Both the position numbers and the translations under genes were made by a program. Shown one piece after another: positions 1-14,782 of a stretch of DNA of 64,000 bases. The stretch comes from Ficedula albicollis (Eukaryota > Chordata > Aves > Passeriformes > Muscicapidae): the NCBI RefSeq assembly GCF_000247815.1, contig NW_004775928.1:169751-233750 (forward strand). The letters are read 5' to 3'. The notes under the pieces are model-generated. The model was not told the origin of the DNA, searched no databases, and saw only the letters and a program-made list of their open reading frames with translations. Numbering within the stretch: position 1 is the stretch's first letter; every line of letters starts with the position of its first letter.

Positions 1-3000
1 GCCCCATCATGTTCCAAACACAGAGAAAGGCGAGCTTATTTTAGTACATTTTTAAAAGTCTGAAGCAGTGGCTCTGCTTCCAGATGTCTCTCTGCAAAGT
101 GGAGCACAAAAATGTTATCTAGCTACTAGACTGCATGCATCACATGCAGAAAAACTTGTGCACTTAAAGCTCAGAAACAGCCACTCAATAAATGAAGTAC
201 TTGCATTTCTTCCTCTTACCTGGCTACATTAAAGCAAAATTAATTTATATAGGGATGAAATGGAGTTCCTGAAATACAATTCTTCTGCTACTGTGAGCAG
301 TCACTTCATGTATTTATTATTTTATCATCATATTGCATCTGGAATATACTTGGAATTTACTTATGACTTCTTTTTCCCTGCTACTCTCCCTGGGATACTT
401 TTTTTCATGATGCCCTGAGACTTTCTGATCTTTTTTTAAGTCTTTCTAGCTTTCCTAGATACAGTTTTTATATTAGTCATAGATAGAAGAAGCATTTGCA
501 TGTGTGTCCATGAAACATACCATTTTGACTTGGATTTCATATGGAAAACAACTGGTGTCATACACACTGTTCACTAGCAGATTTCAGGTCTTCATACAGT
601 GAATCTCAAACCATTCAGTTTTGAAAGATACTGCTGAAATATTAGTTTCTTTCAGTGTTGCCTGCTTTTCTTTTCTGCTTGATGGCACAGACAAATCTAT
701 CAGAAAAGTTTCTCTTAGGATTTCTTACTTAACCTTGCAGATCAAAAAAGTTTGGGCAAAAATATGATGCTAATGAGAATTAGCCTGTCCTCATAATATA
801 AAGGAAAAATTCTCTGGGGAGCTTGTAATGCAAAACAAACAAAAGAGTTAATGAACTATTTTTTTCATTTGAGGAAGATTTAACTTTGCTGCAATCTGAC
901 TGAAATATGGGGTAAAACTCTAGTTGTATCATCCCTGTTCATTAGCCTAACTCAAGTCAAGTCTGTCAGTGGCTGAGTAAATTGCAGGCACACCTATGTA
1001 CATATTAATCTATTACAAACAAGCCTTTGCTTTTCATTCTACCTCTGTGCTCTCCAAATCGGATTCCTTTAGACTTAGGCTAAGATTATGCTGGTGGTTT
1101 AGACAGTGACTGTCAATCACAGCAGGCTGCTGCTGAAAATGTTTATATATATGGGTTAGCTTTGCATTGCTTTAGGTCTTCAAACTCACTAAATACTTAA
1201 TTTCTCAAACAGTTTTTCACACCACAAGATAAATTCACAAGATAAATTAACTTACTTTTGGACATGGAAAAATCTTTTCAGTGATGGTTTAGGGATATTT
1301 TAGGCTCTTATAACACATGTCTTTTAAAAACAGTAGAAGAAATACCTCTAGGTTTAAATCCAATATATCATGAAGCAAAATATGATTCTTGGTACATGTT
1401 GATACCGAGCACCTACTAGTGACTCCTTTCCATCAGTGCTATATTGGATACACCTCTGTTGTATGCATACAATAAAGCCGACTTTATGATGGGGCAAATG
1501 ACTAAACTGTCATTATCCTATTTTCCATAAGCATATACAACTACTGTGGTGTACTTTGGTGGCTGGTGCTCTGTTTTTCAGGCACTAAGAACAGAGTAAT
1601 TTAATTATTTTTTCCTAATCAAAAAAAAGTTCATGGGAACTTTGGAGGTGATTCAGCACAGGGTCACAAGATATATCCAAAGAACAGAAAAAATACTTTA
1701 CAGAAATAAATCTAGAAAAAGAAAGAATTCTGTGTTTTAATTCATCAGAATGACAAGTGAAAGCTAATTTCATACTACTTTGTAATTATTTGCATGGAGA
1801 AAAATACTCAGTAATGCCTCTCACTTCTTTTACACAGTGGCCATAATGAGTCAAATAAGCTAAAGGAAAAAAGCTGAACAAAACCATACTGGATATGAGG
1901 AGTAAATTTTCAAGTTTAATTGTCTTTGAAATAAAAAACAAAGCATTCTTCCAGGATTCTTTCTGGTCTGAAATTAAGAGAACATTCTGAAAGAAATACT
2001 TCAGTAACTCAATCATAAGTTACTTGACTTGAAGGAGGTATTACTGACTAAAAAGATCTCACATGGCTTGAAAATTATATATGCATATATAGCCATTTAT
2101 ATTTAAATCTGTTTAAGTTAATTCAACTATTTAAAATTTTGAAATTTCTAGAATCTTTGTTATCCTGAGTGCTTTTCTTCTGTCCTATCATATATAGAAA
2201 TCTGACTTGGTCAGCTGTACTTGTGCCACTGTACTGTTGTATAGAGCTGAACCAAAAATAAATTAAAACCTCGAAAAGAAGGTTGCTATTTCCAATTTTT
2301 GTTTCAATTTTGTTTCCCTGGAGGACCTGCATCCTGGTGCAAATGTGGTAGCTGTGTTTCACAGCACTAACACCACAGCAGTACACTTTCATAGCACCAT
2401 GAGCTGACTTGGCAGGTCAGCAAATGAGAAAGGGAATAGAAATTAACTGCTTTTTCAACTGCTTTTTTTTAACAAGCTCATTTTTCAGGCATCTTGATTT
2501 GTTTCGGTGCAGATTTTCCTCATATCAGAGGTTTTATCTTCACATTCTTTCATTAAGTCTATTATTGGCTGCAAAACATGCACAGTTGATTGTGGAAAGG
2601 ATACCTGGTAAGGATATTAGTCTACTGAATTTATCATTTCTATAGGCTTATTTTTTTGGATATTCAAAATACACATATATATAATGTGCATAAATCAAGG
2701 CTGTTGATAATTTAAATCAGTTCTGCAGATGACCTGAGTGCCATTCTTATTTCACACAAAAACCTGGTCAAGATTTCGCTACCCATTCTTTATGACAAGT
2801 ATGAAAATATTAGATGTCCTTGTGGTGAGTAATTTCCTAAAATAAGTCTAGATTTTACTTTTATTTTCTCTCAGAGTTAATCTAGTCTCCAGTATTTCTC
2901 TTTGTAAAGCAGTAAAAGAGGTTTTGGTGTATTTTTGTGATATTATGGTGTAGAGGTATATAAAATCACAAGTTCCTGTGAAAGAAGCATTTAAACTTCA

Positions 3001-4395
3001 CCTTAAAAATGGGATGAAATGGAACTTAAAATTTGATTGTATTTCCAGCGCTAGGCATAGAGGGTTTTTTGGTAAATTTAAGGTAATTTTGAAACTGAGC
3101 ATTCTAATATGTGCCGTAGAGTTCAGTTTCTGAAAAGATTTTGGGGGAAAAAAAAGCCAGAATTAGAAAAAAAACCTTGCCATCCACTGGTTCCTTAATG
3201 TTATTGGTTTGTTAGAAGGGGTACAGAAAAAAAACTCTCCAAAATATACCAGAAAGCTCAAAATGCATGTGCCTTATACACCATAACTGAACTGTAAATT
3301 GTAGTTTTTGTTTGGGGTTTCTTTCCCCCTTTAAGATGAAAAAACATTTGTTGTCTGTTTTGGTTTATCAGTTTTCCCTTGTCAATCTGCTCTAGGAAAA
3401 GACAAAATCATTCAGTCTGTGGCCCAATTTGATTCAGTATCCCCCTGTGAAAGAGCCATTTGTTTACACTGAGAATGAAGAATCAGGTGTATGAGGAGAT
3501 ACTGGAATTCTGCCATATGTTGTAACATATGGGTAATTTTCACTATGTTAAATCCATGTGAAGGAGGGGACCCTTGTGGACAAATGTACTGCATTTTCCT
3601 GTCTTGAACCCTTAGTAAGAATACTTAGCAGTTTCATACCATGCAAAAGAATTAACTAACCTTCACCAGACCAGAGATTTTGTAAATATTAATACAGAAA
3701 ATCCAGCTTAAAAAAAAGGACAGTGAGGCACCAAGTGAGTGTAGAGCTGTTCTGATCTTGGTAATTAAGACATGAGAGCCCCTGCTCTTCTCTGTGTTTT
3801 GCAGCAAATGCTGCTATGTAACAGGCTTTGAAATATGTACATATCTCTGTACAAATTGCAAAAAATTGTCTTTGCTCACATTGGTAGTGACAAAGAAATA
3901 AAACTGTTTCCAGTTTCTAAAATGCAGAGAAATGTAGAGAAATACATGTTTTATTTTATGAGATATGACACACAGAGATACAATTCAGTGTGAGCTACTG
4001 TAAGTTAGATGAAGGACAGTTTTTACTCTTATTTCTGCAGCTTGCTACCTGATGCTGCATTGGTGGAATCACATTTACATTTGTATAACTGCACTGGTTC
4101 TGTATTCGAGGAGTGGAATTAAGAGACATAGCAAGAAAAATAATCAAAAATGGGACCATAAAAAAGCAATCAGCTTCTTGCTCCCCTTATCACTCTCCAC
4201 CCCACACATTCCTCTTGAAATCTGTGATTGTACACATCCCTTTACCTTACTTTACATAGTGCTTCTAGGTGACTTCCCGTGATACTTATATTCAGGCTAT
4301 AGAAATAAAACCCAGTCTTCTGGAGCCATTTTCCTTTGAATTCTTAGCTGTTTTGTTTGTCTTTTCTTTACCCTGATCATTGAACATATAAAACT
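1..4395. other. AT-rich noncoding DNA, no gene seen
   Basis: Reading frames are short, start at random and lack codon structure or splice-flanked exons. I see no RNA gene. One stretch at 1636-1740 may be old CR1 and is listed separately. The rest is plain AT-rich intergenic or intronic sequence. Confidence 0.7.
1636..1740 (+). repeat. possible decayed CR1/L2-type LINE fragment
   Basis: One + frame reads LEVIQHRVTRYIQRTEK followed by a basic stretch. It resembles the conserved tail after the reverse transcriptase of CR1-like LINEs, where an IQHR-type motif is followed by a KL/RR-rich segment. The match is short and decayed, so chance similarity is possible. Confidence 0.28.
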
Positions 4396-4423
4396 GATAA
4401 TGTTTTTGGGGTTTCTTGGGTTT

Positions 4424-4774
<351 letters not shown>

Positions 4775-6009
4775 TTAACTGGCATACTGGGCTTTCTTTT
4801 TGATTTTATTTTATTTTGTTGCAAAACAAGAAAGTTTAATTCTAAGAGTTCTCAAAATCCCAACAAAATCTCAGCTACAAGGAGAAGTTTCAGAAATATT
4901 CTTTAACCTTTTTTACATAAAGCATCAATGAGAATGTATTTATTTTCACTTCCAAAGAGGTTTAAATATATTCTCATTTCATGTTGTATGTATATGTAGC
5001 ATAATTTTGTACAGTGATAATCTAAAGTAAAAAACCCAGAAGATCTGTGTCAGACAGATTTTAGACCCTAGTCCCACAAATATAATTCTATAAGTAATAT
5101 TGAAAAAGTCTGTAGTTTTTGTGAAGTCAGTTGAATCTCTTGAACTGTATTTTAAGCTCATGTAAAGTCTTTTAAAAGTGAATGACTGTAAATCCTTTTC
5201 TGTAGTATCAGAATTGGCCTACTATTTATAACAGAAAGAAAGCAGTATATATGCAGGCTAGAAGAACACTTTGGGTACAAGAGGCAAATAATAATAATTC
5301 ATTTAGGCACTCGTGTCCAAAAGTCATACAAAGTGATATGGGGCATTTTACCTAGTGTAGTTTATACCATTAGGTGCTATAACATTTAAGTCATTTGTAA
5401 CAGAAAACAGTCAAAATTTAAAATTCAAATATAATACTTAGGCGTGTTATGTTTTAAGAAGAGCAATGGTACTATGCAACTCTCTTAGTTTTGTTTTATT
5501 TTATTTAAATGTGGCTGTTTTCTGTGTAAAACTCTCAATTTATCATGGTATGCTTAAATTGGAGAGCCTGATGTTGACATTAATTCATTGCAGTGCAAGC
5601 ATTCAATGTTATTGTACATATGTTATAGCATATGGCAGGATTTCATTCCTCATCTCCTTCTTATGCTCTGTCCTCAGAGTCACTAAAAGTCTGTCCCATG
5701 AGATGACTTTTTGTTAAATTAGGTCAGCAACTGAAGTAGAACATGTGTCAACTCCTCTGCTGAGAAATACATACAGCAGTGTTAACACTTGAAAATTATC
5801 TTTTCTTCAACTGTTTCAGGCTGGAGATGTAACAAGAGATCTTATAGACGTTTCTGACTTCTCTTCAGCTATTCGTGAGATATTTTAATTTTTTTGTTAT
5901 TTCTATATTGACTATCCTGTTGTTTTCGGACATTTAAAGAATGCTCCTTAGATGTCTGTGGGCAGAGCTAAGTTCACCTCTGTGAAGCTCCGTAGTGGTA
6001 TGTAGGCAA
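4775..6009. other. AT-rich noncoding DNA
   Basis: No gene, RNA or recognisable repeat seen. Reading frames are short and unstructured. Confidence 0.65.
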
Positions 6010-6073
6010 CTCATGCTCATGCTCATGCTCATGCTCATGCTCATGCTCATGCTCATGCTCATACTCATACTCA
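6010..6073 (+). repeat. hexamer microsatellite (CTCATG)n
   Basis: About eight perfect CTCATG units are followed by CTCATA variants. The unit has odd composition for this AT-rich region and is likely length-polymorphic. Confidence 0.9.
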
Positions 6074-6339
6074 GTTAATGCCTAGGCTGAGTATGATATT
6101 GGTAGTAGAAGAATGCTTTTTGCATAAATTTGTCTCCACAGGCTCTGTATTGCTTTGCCGTATCCCATTTCACTTTACACATAGCGACACATTTCCCTGA
6201 GGGGAGAAAAGCTAACATAGCACAGATTGGTGTATGCAGGGTATATCTGCAGGACGTGATCTTGTTCCAGCACTCCAAACAGAAAGAAATTTTACTCCCA
6301 TTTCTTGACCAGCAGTTCCATTCCCACTGCCTTTCTGAA

Positions 6340-6455
6340 ACCCATGATTTTATAAAACTTTACAATAGCCTTTTCAGGCTTTTGCATCCTTTTCAGGCTG
6401 ATGAGTATAAGCCTATTTAATTGTTCTTCCATGCTACAGGCTTGATTAGTTTTCT
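6340..6455 (-). repeat. decayed CR1-like LINE 3' region, antisense
   Basis: The + strand reads CCCATGATTTTATAAAACTT, then CCTTTTCAGGCTGATGAGTA and TTGTTCTTCCATGCTA. This is the order of the antisense CR1/L2-type tail (a gattttgtaaacctc-like block, a ctccaggctgaa-like block, a ttcctcat-like block). It is heavily diverged, so it is old. Confidence 0.4.
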
Positions 6456-7020
6456 TTCTGCCTTTAAATGTTTTCCAGGTCTTCTATTCATTTTTTGAAA
6501 TGTTAAGTTTCATACCCGTGATGTTAAGTTTCATAACCATGGTGTTCAAGAGGCAGAGGTACCATAGATTGATACAGTAGCTTATTTTCTCTGTTTTTTG
6601 TTTCCTTTAATTATTTCTTTACCACTTTTTTTTATAATTTCTAATACTTTATTTACTTTTTTTTTTGAGTGTGTTGTGTGTGTTGCTACCTAGGACTCAA
6701 GTAAAATTGTCATGGAAGTATTGATTTTTCTCATAGATCTAATTTCTGAGTAGAAGCAGTCAGCTCAAATCAGACTTTACAGCTTGTCAGGTTTAAGTTA
6801 CGAAATTTAATTTATTCTTCAATGCACAGTTAAGACTTGAAACTATGAATCAGCAATGAACAGAAGTTTCCATACTGTTCTGACCTTTTTTTTTCATTCT
6901 TTAATATCTCAGTGTGGATTTTCTGATCCTATTGTCTGAAATACAGAAGTGACAGTTTTAGCTGCTTTTCCTCCAGAACGATGACTTGTACAGAAATGGA
7001 TGTAGAAAGGCTTCTGAAAT

Positions 7021-7115
7021 AAAGGTAGAGCATCTTAGAAGACTGGGATACTCCAGCTTGTTTATTCTAAAAGAGGCATGATTGCTCTCCACAAGAACAT
7101 TTTGAGGTCAAACAC
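7021..7115 (+). repeat. possible decayed CR1-type LINE fragment
   Basis: A + frame reads EHLRRLGYSSLFILKEA. It resembles the conserved R-L-x-x-L-G-x-x-S-L-x-x-R-R tail of CR1-like LINEs. Short and decayed. Confidence 0.3.
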
Positions 7116-10100
7116 TTAGGAGGGAACTCCTGCCAAGCTAAAGGTCAGATAAAGGTGAACATCCGCATAAACCCAAATATGTGTCAGCAGTCCCTGAATA
7201 GATTTTGGGCTAGGATTCAGACAACTGCTAACTTTATTCCTACTGGGTTACCAGTGGAACCAGTGAGAAGAAAAAGAAAAATCCTGTTTTCACTATGTGC
7301 TTTAGAAGTGGAAGAAAGGTGTCACTCTGATATGCTTCTTGAAGAAGTAGGAAACCAGGTCTTACATAAGAATCTTTAGCCCTGTCTTCTACTCACATTA
7401 GTAGAAAGATGACATTTGTTATCTTTTCAACAGAAAAGGGAGAAGAAAAAAAACCCCAAACTCAGCAACTTTGCCCAAACATTTCAAAAGGCTGTGGCCC
7501 TTGTATTGGAGCATACAAGGCCAAACATAACATTTCCAGTAACCCTACGTGCGTCGAAAAAATACAAGTTATAACTAAATCTTTGTTCATACTTCCCGCT
7601 CCATTGTTTATCTTAGAAAGTAAACACTACACACTTTACGGATGCCAAATGGGTTTTCCAATGAGTATTGTCCCTTGGATGCATGAATATTAACTAAAAA
7701 TATTATTTCTGTTTACTATTTCTGATATCTTGACTGTTACTTGCATTTGAACACTCCTTACGTGAAGTAAAAGTACAACTCGATAAGAGACAGAAGGAAA
7801 GAGAAGAGATGAATGTGTGCATTCTTAGTGTTGTTATTATTGATAGTAACATACCCAGGTAACTGAAACACAGAATGCATTATGATTCCTGAAACAAGCC
7901 TTGGATACAGAATGCTGCTTATCTTCACTCTTGTCATTCATTTCTTCCATCCCACCTTCTCCTCTTACCAAGTTCTTTAGAGACAGTTGCATTCCTTCCA
8001 AGCACATTTTCTTACCCACATTATATGTTATGCCAGCTCTTTTATTTAGCATTTTTCACACATCCTTCACATCTCCTTTACAGTCTCCAGTCAATAAGCG
8101 TTAAGACCTAAATACTCCTTTACACTTCATGGCTATTCCCTTATCACATGCATTTTCTGTTGCCTGAAGGCATATCTGTACAATTTTTGTTACTGAAATC
8201 TGGGTTTTTTTCTTCCCAACCAGATGGAGGATGTGTAAATGTGTCTAAAGACTCAGAATACCATTAACTTGGTTTTTACAGAGCTCTGGGAGACACAATG
8301 TCTTTCTGCCGCCTTTTAAACTAGGCTGAAAAAAAAAAGTAATAACTCTGCAATACAAGCAAAGCAACTTTAGCACATTATTTTGTCCCTTATAGCTCAG
8401 ACTGCAGGGAAGAAAATATGCCCTTCTGCTGCTGTGCATTAATCTTTTGCTCTTTGGAAAACAGCACAATCCTCAAGTCATACACAAGCTGGATTTACAT
8501 TATTCCATTAAGTATTGATTGTAATGCTTGAAGCCTTTATTGTTGTAATTTATCAGAGCTTTTTGCACTATGATGGGTAGAAAATAATACTGTTCAGCAA
8601 CTGCTCATTGTATACTCCACAACTGATAGGGCAAAAGTGGCCAAGAAGTGTTGTTGCTATCCATTATTTTTTAAGTCAGTAGATTCAGAAGAAAAGCTAT
8701 ATTAACCTAATGTGCTCAATATCTGGTGTTGAGCAAATAATATAAGACACATCCAATCTCTAACTGGACAAAGCTATCTGAATAAGGGTTATTTTACAAG
8801 TGTGTGGCATTCTCTTAGAGCAGCTCTGTGAGACCAAGTTCATTAAGTGCAAGAAGCTAGAATCTTCTCTTTTTTTGGCAGAGTGGTTTTCAATCTTATT
8901 TTTATCATCTGGAGCTCATCTAGTTTCCCTGTTTAACTGCAAACTGGAGTTATTGCTCCAGTAAGACATCAGATTAAATTTTTAAAAAGAAATTGAGAAT
9001 GATCAGCAATATTTAAAAAAAAATCGTATGATTGAATGAAAAAGCATATATGTGTAAAGGAGCTAAGGTTGTTTTCTAAAACATTTCACAGAAGTTTTCT
9101 GTTCTCCAAATATGCGTTTCACAAACGATGACTTGGAAGATTACAATATTGGAAAACATCTGTGCCAACTCCGTCAAAATATTGCTTCTATATACATGTG
9201 TTTATACATCTAAAATAAGTCTGAAGGATGTTACAGAAAAATTCAAACCACCAGTGTAAGTTTTGGCAAGAATCTGGTTGAAGTAAATTATTATGTCTAC
9301 AAAAAATTGCATCAAGCTTATTAAAATATTAGTTTAATTTCATGTAATAGTTTTAAAAACATTGAGACTGCTGTCTACCCCAACTTTTTATAGTTTCACA
9401 CAGGGTAAAATTTGCCTCTTAGCTGAAGGAGGGTAACATTGAGTCCATCACTGAAGAGGGACAGGGATACTCAGCTGTCTCATCTTCAGATATTGGCTAC
9501 TGAAGGACCTGAACACTGTCAAAGCTATCCAAAACCTCATTCAGTTTAATTTCTGATGATCTTTGTGCTTGTCAGCATTTCAAGGGGATTCTTGGGTACA
9601 GATTGCTCAGGTCTGGTTTGAGGAGTTATTACAGAGCATGTCCTACTGCTGAAAAGATACAAAATATACAAAATATTATCTGTAATGCCTTCACTGTTGG
9701 TTAATACTCTGAAACCAGCAAATGAGGTATTTGAAGCTGGATTTTGTTGTTTTAATTATTCAGTAAAGTGCTTTAGTGGACATAGAGCAATTGCTGCTAT
9801 CTCCACTTTATTTTTTCCTAGAGTTGGGATTACAGAGTGAATTCACCACCTTTGGGTGGCAAGGAAGACAGCTACTTCCCTGCAGCTAAAAGCTGATAGA
9901 GTTGATATCCAGTTCTGCTGTAAAAATTGAGGACTGTCATTGGCATAGAGCTGGTTAGATTAGTGGCTGTTGTGAGTCTTTTTGGTAGGTATCGGTAACT
10001 TGCTGTGTCCTTCAGATGGAGCCTGAAAATGTAATTCAGAGTTCTGTTAGATGACAGTAAAAGCTTCAGGGTAGTAATGCTCACTGCTAAAATGTCAAAG

Positions 10101-10589
10101 TTCTGTTGCAGAGTTGGAGTTTGAACAACAGCAGAATCACCTAAAGATTGTCATAAACACTGTTTTATTCAGAATTCAGAAATATTTCCAGAGTTTAATC
10201 TTGGGAGGCACACATAGGATGATTCTATAGTCCTTACAGGTATGATGAACCTCAAGAGTTCTCTGTCATAGTCAATGCCCACAGAAAAGAAAGTTCTTTT
10301 GCATGTTTACATTTGTTTTGAATTTATTTCAAGTTAAATACAGATTTTTAATTGGAGTAATGAGAATTTAAAATACTTTGTCTGTTAAAGCTGGATGGAC
10401 AGCTCAACTAAAACACAACATTTTCATATATCCAAGTGCATTTGTATCAGGCCTGAGCACTGAGATCAAAATTTCTAATTTCATGGAGCTGCATGAAAAT
10501 AGAAGAGAAATCCTACCTTATTTTCCTCTTTGGGGCATCTGGCAGCAGTCCACCTGAGTGTGTGGAGAGCACTTGGCTAGCACAGCTGA

Positions 10590-10770
10590 CAGTGTCAGGC
10601 TGTGAAATAAAAACCCCAGGCCTTTGATTCACAGCTCTTTATTGGCCAAAATATCTGCCTTCTTGGCATGACAAAGAATGACAAGGTTGATACTCAGACT
10701 GGCAGAAATATTTCTGGGAGAGTGTACTGGAGCGCCTTCAAGAGTTTCTGCTGACAGCGTGGCCCAGCAT
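10590..10770 (-). repeat. possible LTR fragment, minus strand
   Basis: On the minus strand there is GGCCAATAAAGAGCTGTGAA followed about 30 bases later by TTTTTATTTCACAGC. This is reminiscent of the polyadenylation/U5 part of the 3' LTR at 30288-30338 (CAATAAAGAGCTG...TTTATTTATAACA). The similarity is limited to about 50 bases. Confidence 0.28.
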
Positions 10771-13700
10771 TAATAACGTAGATCATGGCTAAAATTTGGA
10801 AGAGAGTTTTCTCCATTATAAAGAATTCTATAACTACACATTAATTAATAATTATATATTATTTTTCTGTGGTGCATGCACTGTGAAAAATGCACTTTTA
10901 GAATCTTACGTGAACTTTTAAGACAATGTGAAGAGGAGTGAAAACATCTGTACACTTTCTAAGAAGCATTGCATTATAGGTTTATCCACCCACTTGTTCT
11001 GCGAAAACCTTAATAATGTGGTAAGTCTCTCATGTCAAAGCTGATCTCTTCAGGATCCTCTGCCCTTGCATAATTTTCAGATTAGAAAGACGGAATTTAT
11101 TTTGGACTGAGAAGATCACCTAGGGCAATTAAACTCCTCACTGTTTAGTTTTTTTTTTGAAGACTACATATTAAGAAATAGTGTCGAGGGGTAGAACCTC
11201 AAGTCAGACAAACTGCTTCTGGGAAAAAGAAGAAAAGGAACTGGATGTACTTCCTCTTTTTTCATGTTAATAAACTGTATCTTATTATCACGGTGTATTT
11301 CAGGGGAGAGGATAATTGCTTACAGCTTTTTGCACATCTATGATAAAATCACCTCTAATTGTACCTTTACTTCATATACAGGCCAACAATTATGAAAAAA
11401 GTCAGACAATCACTCCATAGTCATGCTGCATACTTTACGTTTTATTTAACTGCTTGTGTTCCAGGATGTCTCTGAGGTGGAAATGGGGACAATGTCTGAC
11501 TCAAACTCCATCCTGATGTGTGTAATCTTCATTTTGTGGGATGGAATTTGCAATGGATTCAGTTGCAGACTTTTGTTTGTGGGATGCCTTTGAGACATTT
11601 ATATATGGAAGGAGGGATAATGGCATAATAAGAATAGAAAATGGAGCTTGACTAGAAGTAAAAGGCCTTCCACAGCAGAAAAAATTATCATCCATCTTAG
11701 CTGTGTATTGAAGTTATCTGAAATAATTTATGATATTCTGTGCAGCAAACAGAGTTATCATCTAAAGAGAAAAAAAGAAAAAAGAATAAGAAAATCATTG
11801 AGAGCATAAAATGGAAAAGAAGCTATAAATCTTGTCTTAATAGAGCTGTTTCCCTAAAATTTGTTTTTCAGGGCTTAATTAATGATGATGATGGTTTGGA
11901 TTTTTGGGTTGTTCTCTGCAACATAAATTCTGACATTGCATCTCTACCAAGCAGTGACAGAGCCAGATAGTCCCACTTTTATTTTTTAAAATTAATCCAT
12001 TGTTTCTGCTAGTCCTTATGGAATGATTTCTTCATCAAGAACAAGAAACAAACAAATCCCCCAAACAAACAGCTGTCTTCCTCTCAGTAATTCTGTTTAA
12101 TATTTGACATGTTTTGCTGACTGGTGTATCAATATGGTACCTCATACTTCAATCATTTCAATATTTCAATAATTCTTATTTTAAATAGCTACCCTAAGAT
12201 CTCCCTATTAATGCTTTTTACAAACACCATCGAAAATACCAGGGACTCTACTAGGTTTTCCAGTCACCCTCAGGATATTTTTAATGTATCTCTCTCAGAC
12301 GGCTCCACTGGTGCAAGCTGACTACAGAACCGCCAAATCCTGGATTATAGCCCAAATCAAAGCAAAGAAAAATGGCTGCTAGGCCATTAATTCTCACTAG
12401 TGGTACCACCGTTCTGTACAACCAGCTTTGATGCTATGAGAGAAAAGGAGCATTCAGCTATTTTTATGAACCTATGGGTTCATTATGTTCCAATCTCTCT
12501 ATACAAATACAGAGGTCAAGAGACGATAAGTAAAAGGAGAATGCTAGAGTTGGGAAATCAATTGTGTTTGTAATGTGTAAGAAAATAAAGAAAGCAAGAA
12601 AATTAAAATATTATGGAGTGAGGAGTGAGGATTTGATCATAACTCTGTAGATAAATTCACACTAATAAGTACATGTTGCTTATACTAGCTTGTTTTTCTT
12701 TGGAGCCACTTACTGAAACCCAAGCATGATATAATGCTGAAACATAAAATAATTATTGACATAAAGTTACTTTTACATATGATAAAAGCAGTGTCTGCAA
12801 TAGATATTTTTTTTATATGGTGATAATAATTGTATTATGAAGGAAGAAAAAGATGTGATTGTACAAGCAGCATCAAAGAGAAGAGGATACATGCACAGAG
12901 TTGTTTATAGTATTTTAGAAGTTCAGTTTGGCAAAACAGAACTGGAAAACTCAGATTGAGTGTGTGGAGATGAGCTCTGGGAAGTCTGCCCAAGTTAAGA
13001 AACCACTCTGTGAATCTCCTGGTCACATGGTGAGGACTACACCTATGCTCAGGCACCTAACGATTCTCTTCACATGCTGTGGTAGAAACATCTTGATTAT
13101 TAGTCCTTGATGTTACTTTAAAGTAAGTTGAAATGGCAGCAAAAATTTGTTAATATTATGTAGACCTTTTCAAAGTTATTTTTACAGTAATCGGTATATT
13201 AAATGTTTTTAAAATGTCTTCATATCACCAATGCTTTCAGGTTGAATTTTCATTGCTTTTCATCTTTTGCAGACAAAAGTTGTGAAAAATGGAAAAAAGG
13301 AAGCCAACTTGAGGACTTCCTAGAACTGTGTTTGCATTCACTCTATATTATGAATTAGATATGAATATGAGTTAGGATACAACTTGTATACAAGTTGGAA
13401 ATATTGCAGCTGGAACAAAATTTCATTCTGCACTAGTCAGACTTTCATGTTGGCATCATAATCTGAATCAAATTCAGTAACAAAACCAACTTCAGTTTGT
13501 TGTTGATATCGTTCTGATTTTAATGTCCTGATACCCACCTTCTACATTTTTTATATGTAAATCTAGAAAGATTGGAACATGTGTAATACATTCAATATGG
13601 GCTTAGTTCTGTAATTTATACTGGAGAGAGCAGTGAAGTCTAGATAAAAAGGAAATAGAGTAGAGGTTAGGAGACCGTAGTTTTGGGGTTTGTTTTAACT

Positions 13701-14707
13701 TTTAAAGAAATGTAGTCACTCCCAGAACCATTTTTCCCCCCAAAGCGCTAGAAAATGGAAAGAAGCGTGTAGTGCCTTCTTGAATAGCTGATATGCTGAA
13801 AAGTCTAAATTTTCAGAGCAGTATTTTGGAGATTACTGAGAGTTGGAAAGAAGTAGAAAAAGAAGAAAGTAATGAAAAAGAAAAGTAATAACATTAAATA
13901 CTTTATTCCTTCTTCCCACAAAATTCCTTTTATTCCTTTTGTTCCAATGTTTTCTTAATTTACTCCCCTATTTTCTGACAGGTCTACTAGAACACTTATT
14001 CTAATTTCTGTGAGTCATGTTGGGGTAATTATTTCAGGCTACAAGCATTTTGATGTGAATTTGTAGTTAGCTGCACGGTTGAGTAACCAACCTACCACTA
14101 TTACTATGAATCAGCTGGAAGCATACATGTCAGATTTGATCTCAGATTTACAGCCATATTTGGCCATATATATTCACTATTAAAATGTTTTTGCAATTAA
14201 TTCATATTTCTATTTTAATAATATATATGAGGAAAAAAATCCTCAAATATTTTCCATTCTACTAATCATTTGTCTATACATTCATTTTATGCTTCCTGTC
14301 ATAAAAGTATGGGAATTCTTTACATGTGAGGAAAGGAGGACAGGACCTCCTGAAGTCTGAAAGATAATTTAAATGTGTGCCGTTCTCTTAGGTGCTTGAT
14401 TTGCATCAAATTTTTGGAGGAGGTGGGCGTATCTCCAATCTTCCCCCTTACTACCTCTCCCTCTTACTCCAACTCTGTCATGATTCCAAAATGAACACAA
14501 CCAGTAACAATTACAGTTAACTTACCGTGACTTGGAAAAGACACACACATAGAAACGTACATGGTATACAAGGAACTAAAGTATTGAAATCTGTCCCTAT
14601 TCATCTTCTGAGGTGTTTGCAAGGGTATGTTACTGTTCATGTCCATGTTGTTTTGAAAGATATCAACTGAGGAGGTTTTTTTATCTTTTTGCTCCCCATA
14701 GACCATA

Positions 14708-14782
14708 TAATCATAGAATACACTGGGTTAGAATGAACCCATCAGGATCATTGAGTCTAACTCCTGCTCCCTGACATTGTAG
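14708..14782 (-). repeat. CR1 LINE 3' end fragment
   Basis: The + strand reads AATCATAGAATACACTGGGT, then a block with CATCAGGATCATTGAGTCTA and CTCCTGCTCC. This is the reverse complement of the CR1 3' end, whose terminal ATTCTRTG unit appears as CATAGAAT here. Only the last ~75 bases remain, typical of 5'-truncated CR1. Confidence 0.7.

Larger units (their letters stand above)
6456..14707. other. AT-rich noncoding DNA with scattered old repeats
   Basis: No credible exon or RNA gene. Weak repeat traces at 7021-7115 and 10590-10770 are listed separately. All other open frames are short and lack family similarity that I recognise. Confidence 0.6.
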
